From NCBI GenBank assembly GCA_028564705.1, contig JAPXFQ010002912.1, positions 496,001 through 560,000 of the forward strand: DNA of 64,000 nucleotides, in the 5' to 3' direction. Below, one piece after another: positions 31,801 through 41,278 of this stretch; positions within the stretch are counted from its first letter, which is position 1; the number at the start of each line of letters is the position of its first letter. A program made the position numbers and the translations under genes. The notes under the pieces were generated by a model. That model saw nothing but the letters and a program-made list of their open reading frames with translations, was not told where the DNA came from and made no database searches. This DNA comes from Apricaphanius iberus. Taxonomy: Eukaryota; Chordata; Actinopteri; Cyprinodontiformes; Aphaniidae.

Positions 31801-32456
31801 AACTTTGGCTTCGTTTTACAAAAATAGAAACCAACAATACACGCTATCAAGAAACGCAATAAAAGCTTTGCTTCTAAAAGCCAAAACACGAGTAATTTGA
31901 CCAAACACCTGGCTAAAATACACAAAAATAAAGAGTTTTTTGACTGCCTGAGTGCTGCAGCATTAGGATGCAGCGGTAAAGAAAATGGATGGGTGGATGT
32001 TTATATTGTTGTTCTCAATGTTCTCTGGGATAATTTTGCACTATATACTTTAGCATTCAAAATCTTTCATTTTGGCTCTCGTGTTTTATAGGGAAGTTAT
32101 GTATATTTTATTTGAATACCTTACATTTTTTTAATTAAACATAGAATTTTTGTTTTTGATATATAAAATTATTTGTTTATATAGTTTTTTTATTAAGTTA
32201 TTCATTTCTAACTTTTTTATTTTGTAGTTGTTTCTTTTCTGTGCTTTGCAGTTCCAATTATAAAAAAAAATAATAATAGTTCATTATTTGTGGGTTTCCC
32301 CTTTTGTTTTAGTCTTTCAAAAAAAAAGTACAGATAAAGTAAAAAGGGTGACGCAGCACCACCTACCTGTAGGTCAGGTGTGGTGGGCGAGGCCAGGTTG
32401 ACCTCGTGGAAGCCTTCGAGCGCCTCGGCGTTGCTCTGACCGCCGCTGCAGGCCAT
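16866..32456 (-). CDS. rab3ip: Rab3-interacting protein / Rabin8, a Rab8 guanine nucleotide exchange factor, eleven coding exons
   Basis: Exons in transcript order: 32456-32367, 29891-29737, 29634-29466, 26953-26858, 26540-26463, 24450-24238, 24162-24037, 20603-20491, 20172-20073, 18944-18875 and 16948-16866. The total is 1293 nt, 430 residues; every junction is GT-AG and in phase. Rabin8 activates Rab8 in membrane trafficking and ciliogenesis through a Sec2-type coiled coil. Here the coil runs about residues 119-210 ([33 protein letters not shown], then [15 protein letters not shown]). The N-terminus has [16 protein letters not shown]. The C-terminus has [29 protein letters not shown] and [15 protein letters not shown], and ends near [20 protein letters not shown]. 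These match RAB3IP better than its paralogue RAB3IL1. The ATG at 32456 follows an in-frame TGA in the same exon. No damage was seen. Confidence 0.93.
17320..17375 (-). mobile_element. Tc1-like fragment in rab3ip intron 10
   Basis: A cagcatgatgctgccaccac stretch followed by cacagttcactgtgtg is the antisense of a conserved Tc1 transposase segment (compare 1425-1485). Only about 55 bp can be recognised. Confidence 0.5.
17640..18550 (+). mobile_element. Degenerate L2-like (Maui-type) LINE 3' fragment
   Basis: Broken frames follow the order of an L2 reverse transcriptase: a [12 protein letters not shown] stretch near 17735-17765, a tgctatgctgata remnant of the YADD region near 17835, and [12 protein letters not shown] at about 17940-17975. 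The segment ends with the characteristic L2 tail (gaagcactttgtgatcc, then gtgctatataaataaa) near 18500-18545. It has many stops and frame changes and lies in rab3ip intron 10, opposite to the gene. Confidence 0.75.
18945..20072 (-). other. rab3ip intron 9
   Basis: AT-rich intron between the exons at 20073-20172 and 18875-18944. I see no repeat that I can classify and no open frame of interest. Confidence 0.5.
20625..21279 (+). repeat. Dispersed repeat, copy also at 58395-58775
   Basis: Blocks shared in order with the right-hand copy: cagtata-taaagaaaagtat, ttctgacaggcta, tgagtaaatac, gaattattgcacaa, cgtaactag, and a final GATC/CCGATC segment. The ends have the ATATCGGCC-GATCCGATC character of a common teleost non-autonomous DNA element. 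It lies in rab3ip intron 7. Confidence 0.55.
21288..22258. mobile_element. hAT-like non-autonomous element, outer of a nested pair
   Basis: Terminal inverted repeats TAGGGATGGGTACC (left) and TAGGGATGGGTATC (reverse complement of the right) are flanked by a perfect 8 bp duplication tgtaggag (21280-21287 and 22259-22266). The 8 bp size is typical of hAT elements. Removing the element inside it (21345-22133 plus one target copy) leaves about 174 bp, so the outer element is a small MITE-type copy. Confidence 0.8.
21345..22133. mobile_element. Second hAT-like element nested inside 21288-22258
   Basis: The left end cagggctttcaaaattaacg and the reverse complement of the right end (tagagctgtcatacggtc) match a common teleost repeat whose ends read AGGGCTGTCA-AATTAACGC. 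Flanks are ctaaaagt (21337-21344) and ctaaaaat (22134-22141), an 8 bp duplication with one mismatch. No transposase frame is present. Confidence 0.72.
22267..24036 (-). other. Left part of rab3ip intron 7
   Basis: Non-coding. Segments at about 22500-22950 and 23250-23560 have the look of teleost repeats (clusters of GCTAAC/GTTAGC, and an atttctcccgatatgcaaat stretch). None has borders I can define. Confidence 0.4.
24829..25955 (+). mobile_element. hAT-like repeat copy A (ggggtgtaacggtacac end)
   Basis: The left end near 24829 reads aaggggtgtaacggtacac, the signature end of a teleost hAT-type repeat. The right side near 25925-25955 has gtaccgaaccaacagggcc. It aligns block by block with copy B (30264-31575) and with the inverted copy C (63601-64000). 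About 24960-25130 is foreign to the other copies and resembles the teleost repeat ending gtgctatacaa. It keeps a single cacatttt (25828-25835) where copy B carries an insertion. Confidence 0.65.
25978..26040 (+). repeat. (tagaa)n microsatellite and teleost repeat tail
   Basis: Tandem tagaa units at about 25978-26005 run into aatcctttaatagtcccacc and aggggaaattc. This combination is seen at many places in fish genomes. Confidence 0.6.
27178..29465 (-). other. Middle of rab3ip intron 3
   Basis: Non-coding, AT-rich. 27178-27260 begins gggctggatgatat, like the end of a teleost DNA repeat. 29080-29250 (ctgagatgttcaaaacttgg, then ccaggttggtcttcac) is a fragment of a dispersed repeat, also represented at 37960-38100. 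No exon was found. Confidence 0.4.
30264..31575 (+). mobile_element. hAT-like repeat copy B, interrupted by a younger element
   Basis: Matches copy A (24829-25955) in order: gtaac-g-acac start, atcaagaaaaa-aaatacaa, agtacaag-(g)a-atagccagag, gttaat-tttagaaat-tttaaat, gcttaaatc-cttt, then caca-ttttaaagtt and acataaacattctgcatgtg. Between the last blocks sits the insertion 30713-31453. The copy lies in rab3ip intron 1. Confidence 0.65.
30713..31453. mobile_element. hAT-like element (741 bp) inserted in copy B
   Basis: The left end TAGGGCCGAAACTAAC and the reverse complement of the right end (TAGAGCTGAAATAAC) are terminal inverted repeats. Internal ATCGATTA-rich arms follow both. Perfect 8 bp duplications cacatttt lie at 30705-30712 and 31454-31461. 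The related copy A has one uninterrupted cacatttt in the matching place, which confirms both borders. Confidence 0.85.
31576..32100 (+). mobile_element. hAT transposase remnant with a BED-type zinc finger
   Basis: The start resembles a hAT-type end (agggaagggtaccgaaaccc). Broken frames give [20 protein letters not shown] (about 31780-31845) and, in another frame, [13 protein letters not shown] (about 31900-31940). These are the first and last parts of the BED finger of hAT transposases; stops lie between them and the catalytic region is missing. Confidence 0.65.
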
Positions 32457-32483
32457 AGCGGCTGCTCTCAGACATCATCCGCT
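32457..32483 (-). promoter_or_regulatory. rab3ip: rab3ip 5' untranslated end of coding exon 1, with overlapping upstream ATGs
   Basis: On the minus strand an acceptor (ctgtctgcag) opens an exon at 32483, 27 nt before the start codon. Two ATGs at 32478 and 32475, in tandem and out of frame with the main start, open a 34-codon frame. It runs past the rab3ip ATG and stops at a TGA just before the exon's donor. The second upstream ATG has A at -3. The arrangement could lower main-frame initiation, if this leader is used. Confidence 0.6.
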
Positions 32484-34904
32484 CTGCAGACAGCAGACAG
32501 ACGTGTTAACCGAAGCCGAGGCGTGGATATCAAACATGTTCAACTTAAAGCCGTTCTGATGCCAGGGAGGCAGCAGCAAATCGGATTTTAAAAAAAAGTC
32601 AGGGTCAGACGTAAAGAAACCTGTAGCACTTAAATCAAAAACAAATAACTGCTAACTAATAAATTGGGTAAAGTGCTAATTTCCAGTTGATTTGAGCTCC
32701 AGAAAGCCACCAGAACAATCCAGATCACTTCAGAGGGTCACGGGGAAATAAAGACAGCTTGGAAGAAGAAATGTTTGAGAGCTTTCCACGCTATGGAGCA
32801 GGATTACTTTAGGGTTTATTTTAGGATGGCGCTAGTTAGCATCCCACCTGGATCAATCAATGCGGCGACAGCTAAAGCTGCGTCTAACACAAATCTGTGT
32901 GTGGAAAGCTGAGTGTCCCAATCCTCTCAGAGTAAAACCGCAAAGTTCAACTGAGAAACATCTTCAGAGGAAAAGCTTTGGGGAAGGAATGACATTTATA
33001 AATCTGGATTCATGAAAGGGTTTGTTCCTGTTAGGACAAGAGAGGTTGGGAATTAATCAATGATGGTTTCATACTTAGACTCAGACCACCGGATTTCTTT
33101 ATTTTGTTTTTTGGCCAAATTTTTACAGCAGCTGCTGATTAATTTTCTGAAGAAATTTCAAGATTGGTTGGTCCATTTATAAGATGGATGGATAGATAAA
33201 TGGACGGACGGAGTGATACAGGTTTAGAAATGTGAATAATTTTCCACGTTTAGTTTTTTCGTATCCATCCAAAGCTGGTAAACTTGAACCAGATTCCTCT
33301 TCCAGACTGAAAGAACCCTATGAAAACCCACCAACTTCCTCTACATTTAACCAGAGAAGTTTCAGGGCAGAATGCGACCCGGGGGACATTTACGGCCCTT
33401 GAACACCATTTATTATCGGTACATTCTGCAATTTGCACCACAACACAAATTATTGATCCAGATGGAGACTAATGGAAATGGAGACAAATTAAAACGATTA
33501 GAAAATGTTCCATGGTACAAAACAAGTTAGTAATCTTTTAACAATCTTTTTTTTTTTTTTGCTTCCTTTTTAATTTTATTGCGTAAACAGCCAGCAAAAA
33601 GCAGACATAGAGACAACCACAGCTACAAAATAACACATTTTCAAAAGACAAAGTGACCCAAACCCCTGTTCTTTCTGCCGAGGAAAAAATGATTTTTGCT
33701 TTAAAATGAGCCCTGCTGAAATATTTCAAAACCTAATGATTTCTTTAAAAAAAGCAAAGCTAAAAAGTCCTGTGTTTTGAATCTACAATACTTTAAAAAT
33801 CCATTTTCCACAAGAATACATACTTTATTTGTTTAATAAAATATTAAGTTTAATTTACATTGTTAAGCAAGGATCAGATTCTGGTCCAATCATCTCCTCC
33901 TACAGTCAGAATTTCTCCTCCAGCTCTACCGACTCCATTAATCTTTTGCCCTTTATTGATTATTAAGAAAACAGCTGGGATTAACTCTGAAATGGTCTCA
34001 GGAAACAGAAAATAGATTAATAAATCCAAATTTTGATTATCTTAGAACTGAAGCTAGATTTCCATCCAGCTCAGAGGCTTCCTGCTACTAATGGGTGAAC
34101 AAACAAATCTGGGATATTTAAAGCTATTAACAGAAAAGGAAGCGCGTTTGTCTGTGGTCATGTACGTTAGTGATGGTACCATAGTTCAGCTGCGGATGGA
34201 GAGGCCAGCAGGCTCCGGTTCCAGCTGAGCAGAAACAAACGTCCTTCACCTGAAAGACACACAGATTCCACCAGTTATTAAATAAAGTATTTTTGAATTG
34301 AATTATATCTCCCAGAATCCGTACTGGGAATAAAAATCCATTAAAATAATCTATTCTCAGACGAGAAAAACATAAACACAGATGTCTTATCCTAAATCCT
34401 CCACAAGTGACAGAAAAAACACAGATTCATCTGGCTCCTGTCTGTCTCACAACAGCTTTTACAACTTTAAGTGGTCGTCCATCAAAAGTATGGCTAACTT
34501 ATATATGTGCTGAGTCGTGACTTTTAAGACACTCGACGGATGAACAGGAAACTCAGGCGTATTTCCTTTATTTTCTCCAAAATATTCAGAAGGAGACTTT
34601 TTTTGTGTGTTTCCTTTTGGGGGAAAAACCAACAAAAAGTCAGAGAAATTAGAGGCAGTAAAAACAGCCACAGCTCTGCTGCCCTGGGTTTTGCCTCACA
34701 GGCATCAGAGCTGTATCTTGTGATTAATGGCGATTATGAGAGCAGCCTAAGAGCTGCATACTTCAGCCGTCTGGTGGACAAATATTTCAATCGACTCAGC
34801 TGTGAGTCCGTAAAAGCTTGCATTATCGGTACTCAACGCACTCCTGTATTTTACACACATCGCTACACTTATTATGAGCTGAACAGTTCCTGAAAGATGA
34901 AAAA

Positions 34905-35480
34905 CAGCAAATTTATTTTTTTTTTATTCTTTATTTTGACTTTTTACCTTTTTTCCCTCTTCTTCCCTTCTTTTCCCCTTTTCTTTTTCCCCATTCTTTC
35001 CCCCTTTTAACATTCATCGTTTTCCTTTCTTTACCTTTTTTTACGCCTTTTCTCTTCCCAATTTTTTACCCACTCTTCTCCCTTATCTTTTTTGCTCTTT
35101 TCTTCCAAGTTCTTACCAATTTTTCCTCCTTTTCCCTTAATTATTTTACTCCTATTTCCCCCTTTTCTTTATTCCCCCTAGTCTTTTTTTTCCTTTTTTA
35201 TCCTTCTTTCCTCCATTTTCCCTACATTATGCACCACTTTTTTCCTTCTTTTTCCCTGTGTCACCTTTCATTCTTTTCCTTTCTTTCCCATTTTCTTGGT
35301 TCCATCTTATTTTGTTTCCTTTTTTACCCTACATTCTTTTACCTGTCTTTCCCCTTTTAATTTTTCCCTAAACCATGCACCACCCCCTTTTCCTTCATTT
35401 TAATCCTCTTTTCCTGTTTGTGCTTTTTTTTCCTCTTTCTTTTACCAACTTAATCCATTTTTATTAATTTACAACTTTTT
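34905..35480 (+). repeat. Low-complexity pyrimidine tract, nearly G-free on the + strand
   Basis: About 570 bp of irregular TTTCC/TTTTC sequence with very few G. A segment near 35217-35260 (ttttccctacattatgcacc) recurs about 147 bp later near 35363-35400 (tttttccctaaaccatgcac), so it grew partly by tandem duplication. In the rab3ip transcript it would be purine-rich. Confidence 0.8.
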
Positions 35481-37207
35481 AAACCATCTACAAACAGAAT
35501 TTTTTTTCCTGGAAAATAAAAACTGCAAGCATCCAGGGAGAAACAAAATATGCAACAATCCACCCTTTTTGTTGGAAGAAGCTAACAGGTACCAGGTCTA
35601 GGAGACGAGCCCAAACATCCGTCTCCTCAGGGATCATCTCCTGCGGTGGGTTCTGGGACTGCTTCCAGTTCGTCCAAAAGCTTCCCAATCAGGGGCCAGA
35701 ACCTGTTTGACGGATTCGTTTCAGCAAAGAGATGCAGCTCTTCTACCAGAGATCCTGACAGTACGGAGGTAAATCACTTCAGATGTTCAGGTGATCCATT
35801 TCTCATCACCTTGGGTCAAGCTTGTGGTGTTCCTTCTTCCCCACAGACCATTCCAGTTATAGAGTATTATGGGATATCCATCCATCCATTTATGTTCAGG
35901 TAAATTAGGATGAATTGGAAACAATAGCAAGCACCCTTTAAAGAGTTTTATCAGAGCACTGCGAGTACTGAGGACCAAATGTGGTAAGAAAATAAAACAG
36001 AATTGTCTCCTACAGGTTTATAATTAAACCGGTTTCTCTCCGAGGGTCAAACTCCAGCAGAAACACAGACAGGAAGAGGAAACAGGAGTGACAGCAGCTC
36101 TATTTTCAGTTTAGCGTTCCTCCACACCGGTTCCACCTGATGGACCCGGGGAGCGTCTACATGTACAGAACGGGAGGGTCCAAGTGTGTACACAAAGGCT
36201 GAGCTATGCGACGGGAACACCAGTGAAAGTAACGCCTGTTCTTTCAATAAACCTTCGGCTGGGAGTGTCACTGCTCGCTTTGGTAATGAAGAACCGACGC
36301 TAAAAAAGGAAACGTTGTTGGGACCGTTTCAGCCGCCAGGTCCAAATTTCATCTACAAATTACAGGAACAGAAAAGATCTGAATGATAGCAGCAACTAAA
36401 CTCTCTGAGATCACCTTATAAAATAAATAAGAAAAGCCACATTCCATTAGTTTAAACTGAACATTAATATTTAGGCTATGCTTTAAATATTCTGCATTTT
36501 ATGGTGATCATTTCAAATTCACTCACGTAATCAAGCAACAAAACAGAAAATAAATAAAAAATTCAATTTTCAAAAAATATATATAATTTGTTATTAAAAG
36601 AACTGAAATTAAAGCCCAGTCGGGCCAAATAAAAATGTGTTACTACCATAGGATAAATAAAACAATGTATAAAAATATTTTAGTTAATAAGCAAAAAATA
36701 AAAAATAAATGTTTATTCTCTAATGTAGAGTTTTTTGCAATGCAGATGTAATCATAATGTTACAGCTATTATTTTAAATTGTAAGATTATTTGAATATTA
36801 CTTAAAAATGTAATAATAACCACCCAAAATATAAAAATGAATAAATTACTTTTAATAAAAATTGTGTAGAATATAAATAATGGTTGAATACTATTTACAA
36901 ATGTAACATTATCTACCCAAAAATGTAAAATAAATCACTTAAAATAAATATGATAAACAATACAAAATTATTTAAATATATTAAGAAATCACATTATTAA
37001 AAATCTTAAAATATGGATGATAACTTAGTACGCATCTTATTATTTGTAAATATCTTCTTCCTGGAAACTTTATACATTTATTAAATAATTCTAAATGGAT
37101 TTCATAGGATTTTGTGTTTTTGCAGGATTTAATCTCTTTATAAATGTGACATGAATACCAGACAAAACCTGAAATCAGAAATTAAAAAAAGATTTTAGAT
37201 GCACAAA

Positions 37208-37440
37208 AATGGTAAATGGACTGAACTTATATAGCGCTTTTTTTAGTCAAACTGACCACTCAATGCGCTTTACACCAGAGCCACATTCACTTATTTACTC
37301 AGAATACGCAGACTGGTAGGCAACTTTGGGTTAAGTGCCTTGCCCAGGGGCACATAAACATCCACAACCTTCTGATTACCAGCCCACTACATCTGCTAAC
37401 TAATAATTGTAAAGCAGCAGAAGCACACAGAAGAATCGAC
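37208..37440 (+). repeat. Teleost interspersed repeat (tatagcgctttt family)
   Basis: Contains aaatggtaaatggactgaac, tatatagcgctttt, caatgcgctttacac and gccttgcccaggggcacat in the order of a very common fish repeat. About 24960-25130 carries a related segment. Confidence 0.6.
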
Positions 37441-37920
37441 ATCCATAACAGCGACGCGCAGAGAAACAGCACCCGTCTGACAGCAACCAATTACTGATCT
37501 CCCTTTAGCCCGTCTCCATGGAGACCAGTCCTGGAAAGCCTTTGGTAACCCGACACGCCGACGGGATCACAGATCCAGTTACTCCAGACTCATCCCGTTC
37601 CTCCCCAGCAGTCTAACCGAATGTGTTTCTTGTTTATACCTCGTGGAGGCGTCCGTAGAAAATACTAACAGCTTCCCGTTTACGTGCATCAGCCGGGCAC
37701 CACGTTATGACCACAAACAGCCGAAGGCAGCGAGGGAACGCCGTGTCCTTGAAGAAGCACCACACCTTCTTCCACATGTTGGCTGCCCCCTGCAGGGCTT
37801 GTGGGAACTGCTACCTTGACTACGTACAGTTGTGGATCTCTGCAGCTCCTCCAGAGATACCAGGGCGTCTCTTGGCTGCTTCTTTGACTTACGTGGCACA
37901 AACAGGAGGCCTGAAGTTCG

Positions 37921-37946
37921 TTCGTCCGTCCGTCCGTCCGTCCGTC
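37921..37946 (+). repeat. (gtcc)n microsatellite
   Basis: About six tandem gtcc/cgtc units, uninterrupted. Confidence 0.9.
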
Positions 37947-38699
37947 CTCTCTCCGTGTCGGGATGATGGACTGAACAGAGCTCTGGGAGACGTTAAACGC
38001 TTGAGATGTTGTTTCAGAACCTAACCATGATTTAAACGTCTCCGGAACATCCTCCCCGACCCCGTCTGCTGGGTTCCTCGGTCTACAAACGTCTAAATGA
38101 TCCCCAACTCGGTTTAACCCAAATCGGTGTCTTTCGTCAGGCTTGTGTGACTGAAACGCCACAGACAGGTGTTGTTTAGCAGCAGAAACTCACCTGTTTC
38201 AGGGAGCACCAGCTCTGAAGTCTCTGATTCAGCACACCGATAAAGGGCCTAATTCACCCTGAACCACCTTCAAAATCTAGAAAGACAAATGGTTAAAAAA
38301 ATACTCATTATATACGTATTTAAATGCAGGCTTGAACAGATTAAGGCATATATTTTTATTAGACACAGATGCAGCACTTTATCGACCTTATAGCGCTTAC
38401 ATAACTAGAATAGATGTTTCACAGATCACTTAAAGAATATTCAATACGTGTTAAACATTGTTAAACCATTTTAATGTAATTTAATTTAATTTGGAGCTAG
38501 AGGTGAATATTTGCAAAGAAAAGGGTGAAACAACCCTTTACTGAGATGCTATGGATCATATGCTAATATCTGGGAGCTAACAGGCTAGTAGCGGCTGATG
38601 TTGGGGAGCCAACCGCTGCTACCCGACACCAAATACGCATCAAACATGCATGGGAGCGGGCTGTCCATGACAGGCGTGCTAAAGCAACAGGAAAACAGC

Positions 38700-38960
38700 A
38701 GTTAGTTCACTTTATTCGGAGGCTAAACGATGCTGTCCGATAATGAGCGCATGCGGCGCAGTAAACCATCAGCGGGCTACATTGTTGTCTTCTACCGGGC
38801 CGCAGAATAAACACATCACCGATAACAACCGCGGTCACAGACGGCCGAGGACTCACCGTGAGGACAGCAGCCGAGTCGGTGGGTCTGCCTCCCCGTAGTC
38901 TACCGGAACAACCCGACAGACAGACAAACAAACAAACACACCGGAGCGGCTGTTGACGCA
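38700..38960 (-). promoter_or_regulatory. rab3ip: CpG-rich region and candidate first exon of rab3ip
   Basis: Locally GC- and CpG-rich in AT-rich surroundings. On the minus strand a good donor (cacGGTGAGT, GT at 38856-38855) ends a candidate non-coding exon of about 38950-38857. It lies upstream of the rab3ip coding exon, which itself starts with an acceptor, so an exon like this one is required. The start point cannot be read from sequence. Confidence 0.55.
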
Positions 38961-39092
38961 GAGCCTGACGGGGGATGCGTTTGAGGACGACTGGGAAAAC
39001 TCAGGTTGCAGCCTGATAATACAAACCTGCACTCCTGTTGGGTGTAATGAAGAGCAATCGATTCCACAGGAGGTCCAAAAGTACCATCAATC

Positions 39093-39200
39093 ATCCATCC
39101 ATCTATTATCTGTTCCGTTTAATCCTTAATCTTGAAGAGCCGCGGGGAGTCATGGGGCGAGATACACCCTGAACAGGTCGCCAGTTACGCCCACTCAATA
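39093..39200 (+). repeat. Teleost repeat scrap
   Basis: catccatccatctattatct, then gagatacaccctgaacagg and tcgccagt, are landmarks of a widespread fish repeat (commonly next to RTE-type tails). Its usual continuation is seen at 43620-43860. Confidence 0.5.
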
Positions 39201-39816
39201 AATAATAATAATAATTTATTACATATTGTCCTGAATAATTGCAACTGAAAAACTATGATGATATGACTCTAAATTTATATTTATAAAAATTTGTTGTTGA
39301 TTAAAAAAAATATATTTATTTACAACAGGTTTATGTAAATATAGAGTTATAAATATTCCTGGTTGCATGCAGTAAGGAGCATGCATCAGTGGGCAGCTGG
39401 TGTTGATTTAACATCTAGCACTTATTTTAATTTATAAATTTCACATTTAAATATGAATTGAGGTATTTAATAATTGCAACATTATATGGAGGAGGATTAT
39501 GGAAAAATATGTCTGCTTTTAATATCAAGATTTCTGACTTTAATCTCAAATTCTAACCTTTATCTCAGTATTCAGGAACTACTTCGCCATTTGTTGTGGC
39601 CAAATAGTAATAAGAAATAATTATCAATACACGTATTTGAATATCAATTTGAGATGAATACATTTTTTCGATTTGTTCATATGTAAATAATTGTTTTCAA
39701 CAGAGACTTTAATGCAGCATTGATCACATAATAACCAAACTAACTTAAACTCAAACAGTCATTTTAAAAATCTTTGCGTGTTGAGGAGATATCAGGTCAA
39801 ATATTTAGATTTCATT

Positions 39817-39985
39817 CCTTTTCCTCACACTAGGGCGATTAGTAATGGCAATAATTACATTGGAGATACAAGAGTGTGCCAAAGTTATAATAATAATAAT
39901 GATAATAATAATAATAACAAAACACCCTCTTGTAATTATAAATGTAATTATTACCATTAATAATCGCCCTATCGTGGGGAAAAGG
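39817..39985. mobile_element. Fold-back (MITE-like) element with 45 bp arms
   Basis: Arms 39817-39861 and 39941-39985 are inverted repeats with 40 of 45 positions identical (ccttttcc-cac--tagggcgatt at the outside, aataattacatt at the inside). They are separated by 79 bp that includes an (aat)n run at about 39886-39916. No target duplication could be identified. Confidence 0.75.
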
Positions 39986-41119
39986 ATTAATAATAATAAT
40001 AATTACTATTATCTTTAAGCATAGATTTCCTTTCAAAGTTATCTGACTCAACCAGCAGAGGGGGCCATGGTGTTAAGTATATCTAATTTGACAAGCAGGA
40101 TAAACACAGGGGGCACTACAGCTTTCCACTCAGTCATTGAAAAAACATGAAAGGTGCAAAGGATTTGACATAAACACATAGATATTTCATAGAGGGGGGG
40201 AGTTAAATAATTTACATAGAAAAAAGTTGGATCAAATTGGATTTAATGAATGGGTTAGACTAGTTCAAGACGCCAGTAACGCAAAGAAATCTATTTTGCC
40301 ATAAACTTCAAGGATTTGGGATGGGTTTAAAAAAAATCTCTTAAAACAATGACACATTTTTTATGTCTGTTTCTAATATGTTTTTTTTTTAGGCTACAGT
40401 TAGTTTGAACAGACGTAGAATGTGCCAGAACAAATGCAAAGCAGGTTCTTAAAAACCAGCTACGTACACCTCTGCAAATATCCCAGACAACAAGATGATT
40501 TTTGTCATATCAACTAAACAGTATTTAGTTTCATTGTTTTATGTTGTCAATCATGTGAAACCCTTTATTTGTGTTGTCTTGTTTTCACACAATTTAATAA
40601 AAGACCATTGTACATATTTTCAGTAAGTCATCACAATTGTTAAGAAAAAGGGGGGGAAGTAGAACTATCTTATCCGTGAAATAAAAAAAATGTACATTTA
40701 AATACATAATAAATAATATTTAGATACATTGTTGAACCAAAAGATTCAGCGTTTATCCAGGCCGATTTAAGTTTTGTTGTCCAGACTTTTAAAATCAGGG
40801 ATTATTGTTCCCTTTTGAATTAACATAGTTTTAAATCTAGAAGAAGGAAAAATTTCTGGTTTAAGTTTATGAAATGGATAGAGACGAGTATCAGAGGCGA
40901 CTTGGGACAGAAAATGAATTCAAAATCTGTCCTCAAAATCTCACTCTGCATCTGAAGCTTCGTTTTATGATATGAAAGTAAATAAACTCTGTTTTGGTTT
41001 CATTCAGAACAAAACGTGAACGTCCGACAGCCTCTGAACCCATCCCAGAGAAACCGAGGAGTGACTGAAATAACTTTCCACTGTGTCACAGTCACCTCCC
41101 AAGTACACTTGAATGAAAC

Positions 41120-41122
<3 letters not shown>
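39986..41122. other. Spacer between rab3ip and proser2
   Basis: AT-rich, without exons or clear repeats. This is where the tmem19-rab3ip block and the proser2-upf2 block meet. Confidence 0.5.

Positions 41123-41146
<24 letters not shown>
41123..41146 (+). repeat. (ac)n microsatellite
   Basis: About 12 ac dinucleotides, some 130 bp upstream of the probable proser2 first-exon donor. Confidence 0.9.
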
Positions 41147-41150
<4 letters not shown>

Positions 41151-41159
41151 CTGTGGGTG

Positions 41160-41278
41160 GAGCTTCTTGGTGGTTTAAGATGGTGATGTGACAGAGTTAG
41201 CTCAGAGAGACGTAGTAAGATCTACAGGATTCAAGTTCTTGCTGCTGGTTTTATTATGACTGATCTTTGGAGCTGTGG
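41160..41278 (+). promoter_or_regulatory. proser2: Candidate proser2 leader exon (non-coding)
   Basis: A strong donor (tgtggGTGAGT, GT at 41279-41280) ends a likely exon whose start I cannot fix. It contains an ATG at 41256. Spliced to the next exon at 42766, this opens a 13-codon upstream frame that stops at TGA before the proser2 ATG. Confidence 0.45.

Larger units (their letters stand above)
32484..38856 (-). other. Presumed rab3ip 5' untranslated intron
   Basis: If the donor at 38855-38856 joins the acceptor at 32484-32485, this 6.4 kb is intron. It contains a pyrimidine-rich tract (34905-35480), an AT-rich block with an imperfect repeat of about 92 bp (about 36780-36960), a teleost repeat with tatagcgctttt and tgcccaggggcacat landmarks (about 37208-37440), a gtcc-unit microsatellite (37921-37946) and a dispersed repeat fragment (37840-38110). 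A possible extra exon near 34150-34250 could not be supported. Confidence 0.45.

Noticed and set aside
16866..32456. Assignment of the minus-strand gene to rab3il1 (GRAB) instead of rab3ip
   Set aside because: The C-terminal blocks ECGGPKKCALSGQ and [14 protein letters not shown], and the N-terminal [12 protein letters not shown], match what I recall of RAB3IP more closely than RAB3IL1.
34140..34260. Extra rab3ip leader exon on the minus strand
   Set aside because: A tttcag acceptor and a GTACC donor-like site exist, but both are weak and nothing else supports them.
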